Shown: piece by piece, positions 1 to 8,243 of the stretch
Numbering within the stretch: position 1 is the stretch's first letter
Layout: each line of letters opens with the position of its first letter
Assembly (NCBI GenBank): GCA_018333605.1
Contig: JAGXSV010000008.1
Location: forward strand, 1-36,020
DNA length: 36,020 nt
From: Hydrogenophaga sp.
GTDB taxonomy: Bacteria > Pseudomonadota > Gammaproteobacteria > Burkholderiales > Burkholderiaceae_C
Direction of reading: 5' to 3'
Translations under genes and position numbers: made by a program
The notes under the pieces: generated by a model
What the model was told of the DNA's origin: nothing
The model's input: the letters and a program-made list of their open reading frames with translations, nothing else
Database searches by the model: none

Positions 1-2
1 CC

Positions 3-239
3 TCGGCATCGTGGCTGAACATGGTCGAGCGCTTCTTCCGCGACATCTCCGAAAACCGTCTGCGCCGCGGTGTGTTCACCAGCGTGCCCGAACTCGTCGC
101 TGCCATCGATGAGTACGTCGCTCATCACAACACCAACCCCAAGCCGTTCATCTGGACCAAGAGCGCTCGCGATATCCTGCAGAAGGTCATTCGCGCCAAT
201 CGTCACTTAAGTTCCAAACAGAAGGGAACACTGCACTAG
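3..239 (+). CDS. IS630-type transposase, C-terminal fragment (5' end outside window)
   Basis: The open frame enters from the window edge and stops with TAG at 237-239. The visible residues contain SWLNMVERFFRDI, then a stretch ending HLSSKQKGTLH. The WLN-x-x-E segment is the usual neighbourhood of the last acidic residue of the DDE triad in IS630/Tc1-like transposases, followed by a short basic tail. The catalytic N-terminal part lies outside the window. It differs from the IS630 element at 23.9-25.0 kb, so at least two IS630 lineages occur here. The element end probably lies at about 240, where CTAG is a plausible TA-type target, but the left end cannot be seen. The family is fairly sure; the exact IS name is not known. 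Confidence 0.75.
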   Translation, partial: SASWLNMVERFFRDISENRLRRGVFTSVPELVAAIDEYVAHHNTNPKPFIWTKSARDILQKVIRANRHLSSKQKGTLH

Positions 240-639
240 TGGGTCAGTTTTCGGTCGGCGGCAACACCCCACCCCACGTCGGCCCAATCGGCCCATGTCC
301 AGCACTCCAACGTCCATTTTTTCGCTACCGTTTGGCTTCGGCATTGCCCGCGCGTTGGATCAAGATTCGGTGCCTCGATTTTCGGGCACACCAGGACAAT
401 GCCGTCCTCATCTTCGGGGCGCACGGTGAGCAATCCGGGCTATTGCTCCGGCCCCATGAAGTAGAAACCGTTCGCTATGGGCCTGTAGAAGGGCTTCGAC
501 AGGCCAGCCCGAACGGAAATGAATACTTCACCGGGCCTGATCTATAGGATCATTTTCAGAACAGGGGGTCAAGTGGCCCATGTTCATCAGGGGAAAGGTC
601 GGCAAGGGTGGGTGCGGGCAGTGCGTACCCGGTCGCATG
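240..639. other. Intergenic stretch with decayed repeat, no supported gene
   Basis: About 400 bases between the IS630 end and the gcvP terminator. Short open frames exist on both strands, but none has a convincing start, ribosome site or recognisable protein. Around 488-517 the sequence GGCTTCGACAGGCC followed by AGCCCGAACGG resembles the dispersed extragenic repeat TTCGACAGGCTCAG...CGAACGG common in beta- and gammaproteobacteria, in degraded form. The rest looks like remnants left by insertion-sequence activity. Confidence 0.4.
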
Positions 640-662
640 AAAAAAGGGCGCCAATGGCGCCC
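640..662 (-). terminator. Rho-independent terminator of the gcvTHP operon
   Basis: Read on the minus strand, GGGCGCC, a three-base loop and GGCGCCC are followed directly by six T. It starts 26 bases beyond the gcvP stop codon. A 7-bp GC stem with an uninterrupted T-tract is the textbook intrinsic terminator form. Confidence 0.9.
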
Positions 663-687
663 TTGTGGCTTCAGGTCGGCTCTACCT

Positions 688-3576
688 TCAGGCCAGATCG
701 CTGATCGGCACGCAACTGCAGAACAGGTTGCGGTCGCCGTAGACGTTGTCAATGCGGCCCACCGATGGCCAGTACTTGGCGTGGGCGCGGGTGGATGCAC
801 TGGCTGCACCCACATCGCGCGCATAGGGATGTATCCAGTCAGCGGTCATCAGGCTGGCTGCGGTGTGCGGGGCGTTTTTCAACGGGTTGTCGTCCTGCGG
901 CCAGGTACCGGCTTCAATGTGGCGAATTTCTTCACGGATGGCGATCATCGCGTCGATGAAGCGGTCCAGCTCTTCCAGGGTTTCGCTTTCAGTGGGCTCC
1001 ACCATCAGCGTGTTGACCACCGGGAAGCTCAGTGTGGGTGCGTGGAAACCGTAGTCCATGAGGCGCTTGGCCACGTCTTCGGCCATCACACCGCTGGTTT
1101 CCTTGAAATGGCGCAGGTCCAGGATGCACTCGTGCGCCACGTGCCCGTTGTCGCTGGCGTACAGCGTCGGGTAGTGGTCGGCCAGGCGCTTGCTGATGTA
1201 GTTGGCCGCCAGAATGGCTGCTTCGGTGGCGTGCTTCAGCCCGTCAGCTCCCATCATGCGGATGTACATCCAGCTGATGGGCAATACCGCTGCATTGCCC
1301 AAAGGTGCAGCACTGACAGCACCCACGCCGCCCTTGACGCCACCGGTGACATGACCCGGCAAGAAAGGCACCAGGTCTTCCACCACGCACACCGGGCCTA
1401 CGCCCGGGCCGCCACCGCCGTGGGGAATGCAGAAGGTCTTGTGCAGGTTCAGGTGGCTGACATCTCCGCCAAATTCACCCGGCGCGGCCACGCCCACCAG
1501 CGCGTTCATGTTGGCGCCGTCCACATACACGCGGCCACCGTGCTGATGCACCAGGGCACACAGTTCTTTCACAGTGGTTTCGAACACGCCATGGGTGCTG
1601 GGGTAGGTGATCATCACCGCCGCCAGGTTTCCACTGTGCTGCTCGCACTTGGCGCGCAAGTCGGCCATGTCCACGTTGCCGTTCTCGTCACACTTGGTCA
1701 CCACCACCGTCATGCCCACCATCTGGGCCGACGCGGGGTTGGTTCCGTGGGCGCTGGACGGGATCAGGCAGATGTTGCGATGGCTCTCGCCGCGCGAGGC
1801 GTGGAAGCCCTGAATGGCCAACAGACCGGCGTATTCGCCCTGGCTGCCCGCGTTGGGCTGCAGGCTGATGCCGGCGTAACCCGTGGCCTGGCAGAGCCAG
1901 GCGCGCAACTGTTCGTCGAGCGCTTGGTAGCCCTGCAGCTGGTCGGCAGGGGCAAACGGGTGCACGTTGGCAAATTCGGGCCAGGTGATGGGAATCATCT
2001 CGCTGGTAGCGTTGAGCTTCATGGTGCAGCTGCCCAGCGGGATCATGCTGCGGTCCAGCGCCAGGTCTTTGTCTGAAAGCGCCCGGATGTAGCGCAGCAT
2101 GCCGGTCTCGCTGTGGTGGCTGTTGAACACCGGGTGGGCCATGAAGTCGCTGGTGCGGCGCAGCTCGGGCGGGATCATCGGCTCGACGCCTTTTTCAAAC
2201 GCGTCGAAGCTGGGCAGGGCCTGGCCTTCGCTGGCGAACACGCGCCAGAGCGCGGCAATGTCCTCGCGTGTGGTGGTTTCGTCCAGCGAGATCGTGATGC
2301 TCTGGTCGCAGGCCTGGCGCAGGTTCATGCCGGCGTCGCGTGCGCGCTGCATCAGCGAGGCCGTGGCGTCTTTGGCCAGCACCCAGAGGGTGTCAAACGC
2401 GGTTTCCTTGCGCAGCGTGTAGCCCATGCCCTGCAGGCCGCGGGCCAGCACGGCGGTGTAGGCGGCCACGCGCTGGGCGATGCGCTTCAAGCCCTGCGGG
2501 CCGTGGTAAACGGCGTACATGCTGGCCACCACGGCCGGCAGCACCTGCGCGGTACAGATGTTGGACGTGGCTTTTTCGCGGCGGATGTGTTGCTCGCGAG
2601 TCTGCAGCGCCAACCGGTAGGCCGGGTTGCCGTGCACGTCCACGCTCACGCCCACCAGGCGGCCGGGCAGCGAGCGCTTGTACTCGTCGCGGCAGGCCAT
2701 GTAGGCAGCGTGCGGGCCGCCGGCGCCCATGGGCATGCCAAAGCGCTGGGTGGTGCCCACCACAATGTCGGCGCCCATTTCACCGGGCGCTTTCAGCAGG
2801 GTCAGCGCCAGCAAATCGGCCGCCACGATGAAAGCCGCAGATTGTGCGTGGCTCCGGGCAGCGTAGGTGGTGAGGTCTTCCACCAGGCCGGTGCTGTTGG
2901 GGTACTGCGCCAGCGCGGCGAAATGCTCGCCGTTCAACGCGGCGGCCCAGGCGTCCGCGCTGGGCGGCACCAGTACCTCGATGCCCAGCGGCTTGGCGCG
3001 CGTCTGGATCACTTCAATGGTCTGTGGGTGGCAAGCGCGCGACACCACAAAGACTTTGCTTTTGCTCTTGACGGTGCGCATGGCCAGCGTCATGGCTTCG
3101 GCGGCGGCGGTGGCTTCGTCCAGCATGGACGCGTTGGCAATCGCCATGCCGGTGAGGTCGGTCACCATGGTCTGGAAGTTGACCAGCGCCTCCATGCGGC
3201 CCTGCGAAATCTCGGCCTGGTAGGGCGTGTAGGCGGTGTACCAGGCGGGGTTTTCCAGGATGTTACGCAGGATCACACCCGGCGTGTGCGTGCCGTAATA
3301 GCCTTGCCCGATGAAGCTCTTGAGCAACTGGTTTTGCTGGGCCAGCGCTTTCAACTCGGCCAGTGCGGCGGCTTCGGTGACGGCGGGCGGCAGGTCCATG
3401 CCCGCGCTGCGCGCAATGCTGCGCGGCACGATGGAGTCGATCAGCGCACGGCGCGAAGCCTCGCCAATGACCGAGAGCATGAATGTCTCGTCAGCTTCGC
3501 TGATGCCGATGTGGCGGGCAATGAACTCGCTGGCGTTTTCGAGTTGATCGAGGGGTTTGACAGACGGCATCAGCAT
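688..3576 (-). CDS. gcvP: Glycine dehydrogenase (decarboxylating), P protein of the glycine cleavage system
   Basis: A 962-residue single-chain P protein, the usual length for proteobacterial GcvP. It decarboxylates glycine with pyridoxal phosphate and passes the aminomethyl group to the lipoyl arm of GcvH. The Schiff-base lysine is K713 in [16 protein letters not shown], followed by the glycine-rich loop. The N-terminal half carries the related [19 protein letters not shown] region. Translation starts at ATG 3576 (MLMPSVKPL); a second ATG two codons later is possible. It is the last gene of gcvT-gcvH-gcvP, 162 bases after gcvH; that gap is filled by a GC-rich extragenic repeat. A strong terminator follows. 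Expression presumably depends on the glycine riboswitch upstream of gcvT. Nothing is missing. Confidence 0.97.
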   Translation of the reverse strand: MLMPSVKPLDQLENASEFIARHIGISEADETFMLSVIGEASRRALIDSIVPRSIARSAGMDLPPAVTEAAALAELKALAQQNQLLKSFIGQGYYGTHTPGVILRNILENPAWYTAYTPYQAEISQGRMEALVNFQTMVTDLTGMAIANASMLDEATAAAEAMTLAMRTVKSKSKVFVVSRACHPQTIEVIQTRAKPLGIEVLVPPSADAWAAALNGEHFAALAQYPNSTGLVEDLTTYAARSHAQSAAFIVAADLLALTLLKAPGEMGADIVVGTTQRFGMPMGAGGPHAAYMACRDEYKRSLPGRLVGVSVDVHGNPAYRLALQTREQHIRREKATSNICTAQVLPAVVASMYAVYHGPQGLKRIAQRVAAYTAVLARGLQGMGYTLRKETAFDTLWVLAKDATASLMQRARDAGMNLRQACDQSITISLDETTTREDIAALWRVFASEGQALPSFDAFEKGVEPMIPPELRRTSDFMAHPVFNSHHSETGMLRYIRALSDKDLALDRSMIPLGSCTMKLNATSEMIPITWPEFANVHPFAPADQLQGYQALDEQLRAWLCQATGYAGISLQPNAGSQGEYAGLLAIQGFHASRGESHRNICLIPSSAHGTNPASAQMVGMTVVVTKCDENGNVDMADLRAKCEQHSGNLAAVMITYPSTHGVFETTVKELCALVHQHGGRVYVDGANMNALVGVAAPGEFGGDVSHLNLHKTFCIPHGGGGPGVGPVCVVEDLVPFLPGHVTGGVKGGVGAVSAAPLGNAAVLPISWMYIRMMGADGLKHATEAAILAANYISKRLADHYPTLYASDNGHVAHECILDLRHFKETSGVMAEDVAKRLMDYGFHAPTLSFPVVNTLMVEPTESETLEELDRFIDAMIAIREEIRHIEAGTWPQDDNPLKNAPHTAASLMTADWIHPYARDVGAASASTRAHAKYWPSVGRIDNVYGDRNLFCSCVPISDLA

Positions 3577-3660
3577 GGGGCGACCTTGTTGCGATAGAAA
3601 AGTCAGATGTTCAAGTGGGCGAGTTGCATCCGCAGCGAGCGCTGTGGCCCCATTCGGGGG

Positions 3661-3734
3661 CGCCGCGGAGGCGGCTTCGCCGGGCCGCCAGCGCAGCCCC
3701 TTGAGGGGGTCTCGTGCCGCGCGGCGGGGGGGGC
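3661..3734 (+). repeat. GC-rich extragenic palindromic repeat, copy a
   Basis: Fills most of the gcvP-gcvH gap. It shows the same order of parts as the other copies in the window: a GGC-TTC-GCC hairpin, a CCCCTTGAGGGGG hairpin and a tail GCGCGGCGGGGGGGGC. The first half is more diverged than in copies e and f. Confidence 0.6.
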
Positions 3735-3738
3735 AATC

Positions 3739-4104
3739 TCAAGCGGCGAAAGCGGCGTAAGCGGTTTCGTCCAGCAGCGCATCCACCTGGGACGGTTCGG
3801 ACAGCTTCACCTTGAAGAACCAGCCGGCGTTCAGCGGGTCGCTGTTGGCCAGTGAGGGGTCAGCGCGCAGGGCTTCGTTCACTTCCACCACTTCGCCGCT
3901 GATGGGCATGTACACGTCGGCGGCAGCCTTGACGGACTCGACCACGCCCGCCACTTCTTTCTGGGCAAAGGTCTTGCCCACTTCGGGCAGGTCCACAAAC
4001 ACCACGTCGCCCAGCGCGTCTTGCGCATGGGGGGTGATGCCGACGGTGGCGATGTCGCCGTCAACGCTGATCCATTCGTGGTCTTCGGTGTATTTGGTGG
4101 TCAT
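3739..4104 (-). CDS. gcvH: Glycine cleavage system H protein
   Basis: A 121-residue lipoyl carrier that shuttles the aminomethyl group from GcvP to GcvT and the reduced dihydrolipoyl arm to the L protein. The lipoylation site is K59 in the motif ESVKAA, placed at the hairpin turn of the lipoyl domain, and the N terminus KYTEDHEW is the family hallmark. Length is normal (about 120-130). It lies between gcvT and gcvP on the same strand. The 144-base gap to gcvT contains an imperfect inverted repeat at 4171-4195 (CAGAACCGG with CCGG-C-TTCTG) that could be a processing or stability hairpin. The L protein (lpd) is not in this window. Confidence 0.97.
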   Translation of the reverse strand: MTTKYTEDHEWISVDGDIATVGITPHAQDALGDVVFVDLPEVGKTFAQKEVAGVVESVKAAADVYMPISGEVVEVNEALRADPSLANSDPLNAGWFFKVKLSEPSQVDALLDETAYAAFAA

Positions 4105-4248
4105 GATGGGCTCCGGTGAAAAGGTTGGTGGTTGAGAGCGAGGGCTGCAGGTCGGCTTCTAGGGTCAACACAGAACCGGCTTTGCCCGGCTTCTGGTGGC
4201 TTCCCCTGTCAGTGAAAATACGCGAAGCGGTGCAGGAGGTGACCCATG

Positions 4249-5385
4249 TCAGCCGCGGAAGTAGCGGTTGGGTACAAAAGGCATGGGCGCCACTTCCATG
4301 GGCACGGCCTTGCCGCGCACGATGGCATTGATCCGCGTACCCGTGGCGGCGAATGCGGGCGTGACGTAGCCGATGGCCACCGGCTTGTCCGCCGTGGGCC
4401 CCAGCAAGCCGCTGGTGACTTCGCCAATGGTTTCGCCGTTGGGGGCCTGCAGTTCGGTGTGCTCACGCACCGGCACACGCGCCAGCGCGATCAGGCCCAC
4501 GCGCTTGCGGGGCAGGGCCTCGGTGCCGTCCAGCTGAGCCAGCACACGCGCCGCGCCGGGAAAGCCGCCAGCACGCGCGCCACCGGTGCGGCGCACTTTT
4601 TGGATCGCCCAGTTCAGCGCGGCTTCCACCGGTGTGGTGGTGGTGTCGATGTCTTGCCCATACAGGCACAGGCCGGCTTCCAGGCGCAGCGAATTGCGGG
4701 CACCCAGTCCCACCGGTTTCACGTCGGGCTGAGCCAGCAGGGCGCGGGCAAAGTCGGCAGCCACCAGTGCGGGCAGCGAGATTTCAAAGCCGTCTTCGCC
4801 GGTGTAGCCGCTGCGGGTGATGTACAGGTCGGCACCGGCCCAGGTGAAGGCGGCGCCAGTCATGAACACCAGCTGCGACACGCCAGGCAGCAGGCGTTTC
4901 AGGGCGGTCACGGCTTGCGGGCCTTGCAGGGCGAGCAGGGCGCGCTCGAACTGTGCGTCCACATGGCACAGCTTGCCGATGCTGGACTGGATGTGGGCCA
5001 GGTCGCCGTGTTTGCAGGCGCCGTTGACGATCACAAAAATGTCATGGCCCCGGTTGACAAACATCAGGTCGTCGATGATGCCGCCGGCCTCCGTCAGCAG
5101 CAGGCCGTAGCGCTGTTTGTTCACGCCCAGGTCCACCACGTCCACCGGCATCAGGGTTTCAAAGGCGGCGGCGGCGTCTGGCCCCACCAGGCGCAGCTGG
5201 CCCATGTGAGACACGTCAAACAAACCGGCTGCGGTGCGGGTGTGGTGGTGTTCGGCCATCAGGCCGGCGGGGTATTGCACCGGCATGCTGTAGCCCGCAA
5301 AAGGCACCATGCGGGCCCCCAGTTCGAGATGCAGGGCGTGCAGCGGTGTGTGCAGCAGTTCGGAAGCGGTGGGGGCGTCAGACAC
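4249..5385 (-). CDS. gcvT: Aminomethyltransferase, T protein of the glycine cleavage system
   Basis: 378 residues. It transfers the methylene group from aminomethyl-lipoyl GcvH to tetrahydrofolate, releasing ammonia. The N-terminal LHALHLELGARMVPFAGYSMPVQY and GLFDVSHMGQ blocks and the later SRSGYTGEDGFEI block are typical of the folate-binding GcvT fold. The start is GTG at 5383-5385 (MSDAPTASELLHTPLH), with only a weak AGAAAG ribosome site upstream. It is the first gene of the gcv operon, downstream of a tandem glycine riboswitch whose last helix ends about 80 bases before the start codon. No truncation or missing block was seen. Confidence 0.96.
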   Translation of the reverse strand: MSDAPTASELLHTPLHALHLELGARMVPFAGYSMPVQYPAGLMAEHHHTRTAAGLFDVSHMGQLRLVGPDAAAAFETLMPVDVVDLGVNKQRYGLLLTEAGGIIDDLMFVNRGHDIFVIVNGACKHGDLAHIQSSIGKLCHVDAQFERALLALQGPQAVTALKRLLPGVSQLVFMTGAAFTWAGADLYITRSGYTGEDGFEISLPALVAADFARALLAQPDVKPVGLGARNSLRLEAGLCLYGQDIDTTTTPVEAALNWAIQKVRRTGGARAGGFPGAARVLAQLDGTEALPRKRVGLIALARVPVREHTELQAPNGETIGEVTSGLLGPTADKPVAIGYVTPAFAATGTRINAIVRGKAVPMEVAPMPFVPNRYFRG

Positions 5386-5419
5386 GGCGGGCTTTCTGGA
5401 GGGTTGTACCGGGGCTCAA

Positions 5420-5469
5420 TGGGGCAGACCCACTGAAGGGCGTACACGGTTCATCCGTGCGCTGCCCCA
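5420..5469 (-). promoter_or_regulatory. Candidate expression-platform stem of the glycine riboswitch
   Basis: On the minus strand TGGGGCAG (5462-5469) is perfectly complementary to CTGCCCCA (5420-5427), enclosing 34 bases. The 5' arm shares TGGGG with the 3' strand of aptamer-2 helix P1, so the two helices cannot form together. No T-tract follows, so a simple terminator is not evident; control of translation or Rho access is possible. The mechanism is inferred. Confidence 0.5.
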
Positions 5470-5678
5470 CTGTCCGCTTTACCTGAGAGATTCACACGGG
5501 CGATGCCGCGCTTGCTCCTTCGGTGGGCTGTCTTTGCAACAACCTCTCTCCAGTGGGGTACAGCGGCTTTTCAGCCGCTGCTTGCCAGTCCTTTTGCCTG
5601 AGCGTTCAGGGCTTGCTGGTTCAGCAAACCGCCTGCGCCTTCGGCGGCCACCCGTGGGGCGGCTCTCTCCTGACAGAC
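5465..5678 (-). promoter_or_regulatory. Tandem glycine riboswitch (gcvT leader)
   Basis: Two consecutive aptamers on the minus strand upstream of gcvT. Aptamer 1 has GGAGAGAGCC (5661-5670), GCCGCCGAAGGCGCA (5634-5648) and GCTCAGGCAAAAGGAC (5588-5603). Aptamer 2 has GGAGAGAGG (about 5543-5552), CACCGAAGGAGCAA (5512-5525) and CTCTCAGG (5482-5489), then GGACAG (5470-5475). These are the conserved blocks of the glycine class, in the right order twice. Aptamer-2 helix P1 is CCCCACTG (5551-5558) with CAGTGGGG (5465-5472). Between the aptamers is a perfect 7-bp hairpin at 5561-5580. Glycine binding is expected to switch on the glycine-cleavage genes. Confidence 0.93.
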
Positions 5679-5682
5679 GCGC

Positions 5683-5688
5683 ATTCTA
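5683..5688 (-). promoter_or_regulatory. Probable -10 box of the gcv leader promoter
   Basis: TAGAAT on the minus strand, just before the first riboswitch helix, would start the RNA near 5676. A -35 match is poor (CCTGAA at 16 bases), so the assignment rests mainly on position. Confidence 0.4.
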
Positions 5689-5706
5689 AAGCACAGCGCG
5701 TGTTTT

Positions 5707-5735
5707 CAGGGCAACGCGAAACGCGTTCAGCCCTG
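5707..5735 (-). other. Strong inverted repeat at the 3' end of the kinase gene
   Basis: CAGGGCAACGCG (5707-5718), a three-base loop, then CGCGTT and GCCCTG with a two-base bulge (5722-5735). It includes the stop codon of the upstream kinase gene and precedes the gcv promoter. No T-tract follows on the minus strand, so it may separate or protect transcripts rather than act as a classical terminator. Confidence 0.5.
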
Positions 5736-6392
5736 GTTTGGCTGGAATTCAAAACACGCTGTTGCAGCGTTCCAGGCCACCTGGCGCTGGGCGCGGTGCA
5801 TGCAAGCCTCAATGCGGCGCGCATTGGGCTCGTCGGTGGCAGCAATCCAGGCCAGAGCCTGCTCGCGGCTGCGGCCAAATTGCTGGTGGCGCTGGGCCAA
5901 CCGGTCGAGCCGCAAGGCCGGGTCCACCTGCAGGTACCACACCTCGTCCAGCAGGTCGGCCACAGGCGCCCAGCCAGCCTCCTGTAGCAGCAGGTAATTG
6001 CCCTCGGTGATGACCAGCGGGGTGTGCGCGAAGACGGGCAGGGCGCCGGCCACGGGTTCTTCCATCTCACGGCGAAAGTCGGGCGCGTAAACCACCTCGT
6101 CAGCCGCCTGCGCGCGCAGGCGGCGCAGCAGTGCCGCGAAGCCGGCGGCGTCAAAGGTGTCGGGTGCGCCCTTGCGCTGGGCGCGGCCCAGGCGCTCCAG
6201 TTCCACCTGTGCCAGATGAAAACCGTCCATGGGCACAGCCTGGGCCTGCGCGCCCAGGCTTTGTGCCATGAGCTGGGCCAGTGTGGACTTGCCCGCGCCG
6301 GGCGGGCCCACCACGCCGAGCAAACAGCGTGGTCCGCTGGCCAGCTGCCGCAGGCGGCTCACCAGGTCGCTGTGCAGGCTGGGCGCTGTCAC
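5727..6392 (-). CDS. P-loop kinase of the phosphoribulokinase/uridine kinase type
   Basis: 221 residues. The Walker A motif GPPGAGKS occupies residues 29-36. It is followed by a VPMDGFHL segment, a DTFDAAGF segment, YAPDFRREMEEPV, and VITEGNYLLL as the likely Walker B strand. This arrangement is that of the nucleoside/nucleotide kinase family proteins related to phosphoribulokinase, uridine kinase and pantothenate kinase. The natural substrate of this subgroup is not certain and cannot be read from sequence; sugar or nucleoside phosphorylation is likely. The start is taken as GTG at 6390-6392, which overlaps the stop of the ETF-QO gene in the string GTGA, so the two are translationally coupled. 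A much longer open frame extends upstream but runs antiparallel to nothing sensible and overlaps ETF-QO. Confidence 0.85.
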   Translation of the reverse strand: MTAPSLHSDLVSRLRQLASGPRCLLGVVGPPGAGKSTLAQLMAQSLGAQAQAVPMDGFHLAQVELERLGRAQRKGAPDTFDAAGFAALLRRLRAQAADEVVYAPDFRREMEEPVAGALPVFAHTPLVITEGNYLLLQEAGWAPVADLLDEVWYLQVDPALRLDRLAQRHQQFGRSREQALAWIAATDEPNARRIEACMHRAQRQVAWNAATACFEFQPNQG

Positions 6393-8074
6393 ATGCCGGC
6401 GTAGTTGGGACCGCCACCGCCTTCGGGCGTGATCCACACGATGTTTTGCGTCGGGTCTTTGATGTCGCAGGTCTTGCAGTGCACGCAGTTTTGCGCGTTG
6501 ATCTGCAGCCGGTCGGTGTTGTCGGCATTCTTCACGTATTCGTACACCCCGGCCGGGCAGTAACGGCTCTCCGGCCCGGCGTACTTCGCCAGGTTGATGT
6601 TCACCGGCACGCTTGCGTCTTTCAGCGTCAGGTGCGCGGGCTGGTGCTCTTCGTGGTTGGTGTTGCTGACGAATACGCTGCTCAAGCGGTCGAAGGTGAT
6701 CACGCCATCGGGCTTGGGGTAGCTGATCTGCGGCATGTCGGCTGCTGGCTTGAGCTTGGTGTGGTCTTTGGTCGTGTTGTGCAGCGTCCAGGGCGGGTTG
6801 CTCACGCCCACCTTGGGCAGGAACCAGTGCTCCACCCCGGTCATGAGCTTGCCCATGAACGGGCTCTTCTTGAACCAGTTCTTGAAGTTGCGGTAGGTCC
6901 ACAGTTCCTCAAACAGCCAGCTGGCCTTGTAGCCGGCCTCGAAGGCGCTCAGCTCGTCGCTCTGGCGCCCAGCGCTCACCGCTTCAAAGGCCGCTTCAGC
7001 GCACAACATGCCGCTCTTGATGGCCGCGTGGCTGCCCTTGATGCGCGCGGCGTTCAGAAAACCGGCGTTGCAGCCGACCATGGCGCCACCCGGGAACACC
7101 AGCTTGGGCAGGGCCTGCGGGGTGCCGTTGTTCAGCGCGCGGGCGCCGTAGCCCAGGCGCTTGCCGCCTTCGATGTGGGCCTTGATGCTGGGGTGCGTCT
7201 TCCAGCGCTGCATCTCTTCAAACGGGCTCATCCACGGGTTCTGGTAGTCCAGCCCGATCACATAGCCCAGCGTCACCTTGTTGCCTTCGAGGTGGTAGAG
7301 GAAGCCGCCACCAAACGCATCGTCGTTCAGCGGCCAGCCAGCGGTGTGCACCACCAGGCCCGGCTTGGCCTTGTCGGCCGGCACTTCCCAGAGTTCCTTG
7401 ATGCCGATGGCGAAGGTCTGCGCGTCTTTGCCTTCGTCGAGTTTGAACTTGGCGATCAGCTGTTTGCCCAGGTGGCCACGGGCGCCTTCAGCGAACACGG
7501 TGTACTTGGCGTGCAGCTCCATGCCGATCTGGAAGCTGTCCATCGGCTCGCCGTCTTTGCCCACGCCCTGGTTGCCGGTGGCGATACCTTTGACCGAACC
7601 ATCGTCGTTGTAGAGCACCTCGGCGGCCGAGAAGCCGGGGAAGATCTCCACACCCAGGGCTTCGGCCTGTTCCCCCAGCCACTTGGTGACCGCGCCCAGG
7701 CTGATGACGTAGCAGCCGTGGTTGTCAAAGTTGCGCGGCATCAGCCAGTCGGGCGTGCGGGTCGCACCGGTCTCGCTCAGCACCAGCAGGTCGTCGCCGG
7801 TGACGGGCTGGTTCAGTGGCGCGCCGAGTTCTTTCCAGTTCGGGAACAGTTCGGTGATGGCTTTGGGGTCCATCACGGCGCCACTGAGGATGTGGGCGCC
7901 GGGCTCGGAGCCTTTTTCCAGCACGCAGACGTTGATCTCGCTGCCCTTCTCGGTGGCGAGTTGCTTCAAGCGGATGGCGGTGGACAGGCCAGCGGGGCCG
8001 CCACCGACGATCACCACGTCGTATTCCATCGCTTCGCGCGGACCGTAGGTGCTGAGGATCTCTTGTGGGCTCAT
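6389..8074 (-). CDS. Electron transfer flavoprotein-ubiquinone oxidoreductase
   Basis: 561 residues, the usual length for bacterial ETF-QO. The inner-membrane-associated enzyme takes electrons from reduced ETF, loaded by acyl-CoA and other flavin dehydrogenases, and passes them to ubiquinone. The FAD dinucleotide-binding motif is GGGPAG at residues 24-29. The C-terminal 4Fe-4S cluster ligands are C506, C530, C533 and C536, in CPAGVYEY and CVHCKTC. Start is ATG at 8074 (MSPQEILSTYGPREAMEYD). The gene is divergent from the SDR gene at 8244 and is followed, with a 4-base overlap, by the P-loop kinase. The etfAB genes are not in the window. It fits a cell oxidising fatty or branched acyl-CoAs, as the thioesterase and CoA-transferase nearby also suggest. 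Confidence 0.96.
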   Translation of the reverse strand: MSPQEILSTYGPREAMEYDVVIVGGGPAGLSTAIRLKQLATEKGSEINVCVLEKGSEPGAHILSGAVMDPKAITELFPNWKELGAPLNQPVTGDDLLVLSETGATRTPDWLMPRNFDNHGCYVISLGAVTKWLGEQAEALGVEIFPGFSAAEVLYNDDGSVKGIATGNQGVGKDGEPMDSFQIGMELHAKYTVFAEGARGHLGKQLIAKFKLDEGKDAQTFAIGIKELWEVPADKAKPGLVVHTAGWPLNDDAFGGGFLYHLEGNKVTLGYVIGLDYQNPWMSPFEEMQRWKTHPSIKAHIEGGKRLGYGARALNNGTPQALPKLVFPGGAMVGCNAGFLNAARIKGSHAAIKSGMLCAEAAFEAVSAGRQSDELSAFEAGYKASWLFEELWTYRNFKNWFKKSPFMGKLMTGVEHWFLPKVGVSNPPWTLHNTTKDHTKLKPAADMPQISYPKPDGVITFDRLSSVFVSNTNHEEHQPAHLTLKDASVPVNINLAKYAGPESRYCPAGVYEYVKNADNTDRLQINAQNCVHCKTCDIKDPTQNIVWITPEGGGGPNYAGM

Positions 8075-8243
8075 GGTGTGCAGTCTCTGTTGAATGTCAG
8101 GCCGGGCGGCGCAAGCCGTCCGTCAGGAATGGGGGTCGGATCTTGTCGTCGTGGAGACGGATTCTAGTGGGCGATGTCGCACAATCGGTGTCACGCCCGA
8201 CGCGAACACCCTCGCGGCGGGTTCATTCGAGGAGCAACTCTAA

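Noticed and set aside
580..2076. 498-codon plus-strand open frame opposite gcvP
   Set aside because: It lies wholly antisense to an intact gcvP, is histidine/valine/glycine-rich in the way of a mirror frame of a GC-rich gene, and lacks a ribosome site.
6393..6902. Longer N terminus of the P-loop kinase frame
   Set aside because: The extra part overlaps ETF-QO in another frame and is low-complexity; the kinase domain begins naturally at the GTG coupled to the ETF-QO stop.
6281..8167. 628-codon plus-strand open frame opposite ETF-QO
   Set aside because: Shadow of the ETF-QO gene in a high-GC genome; no domains and no plausible start.
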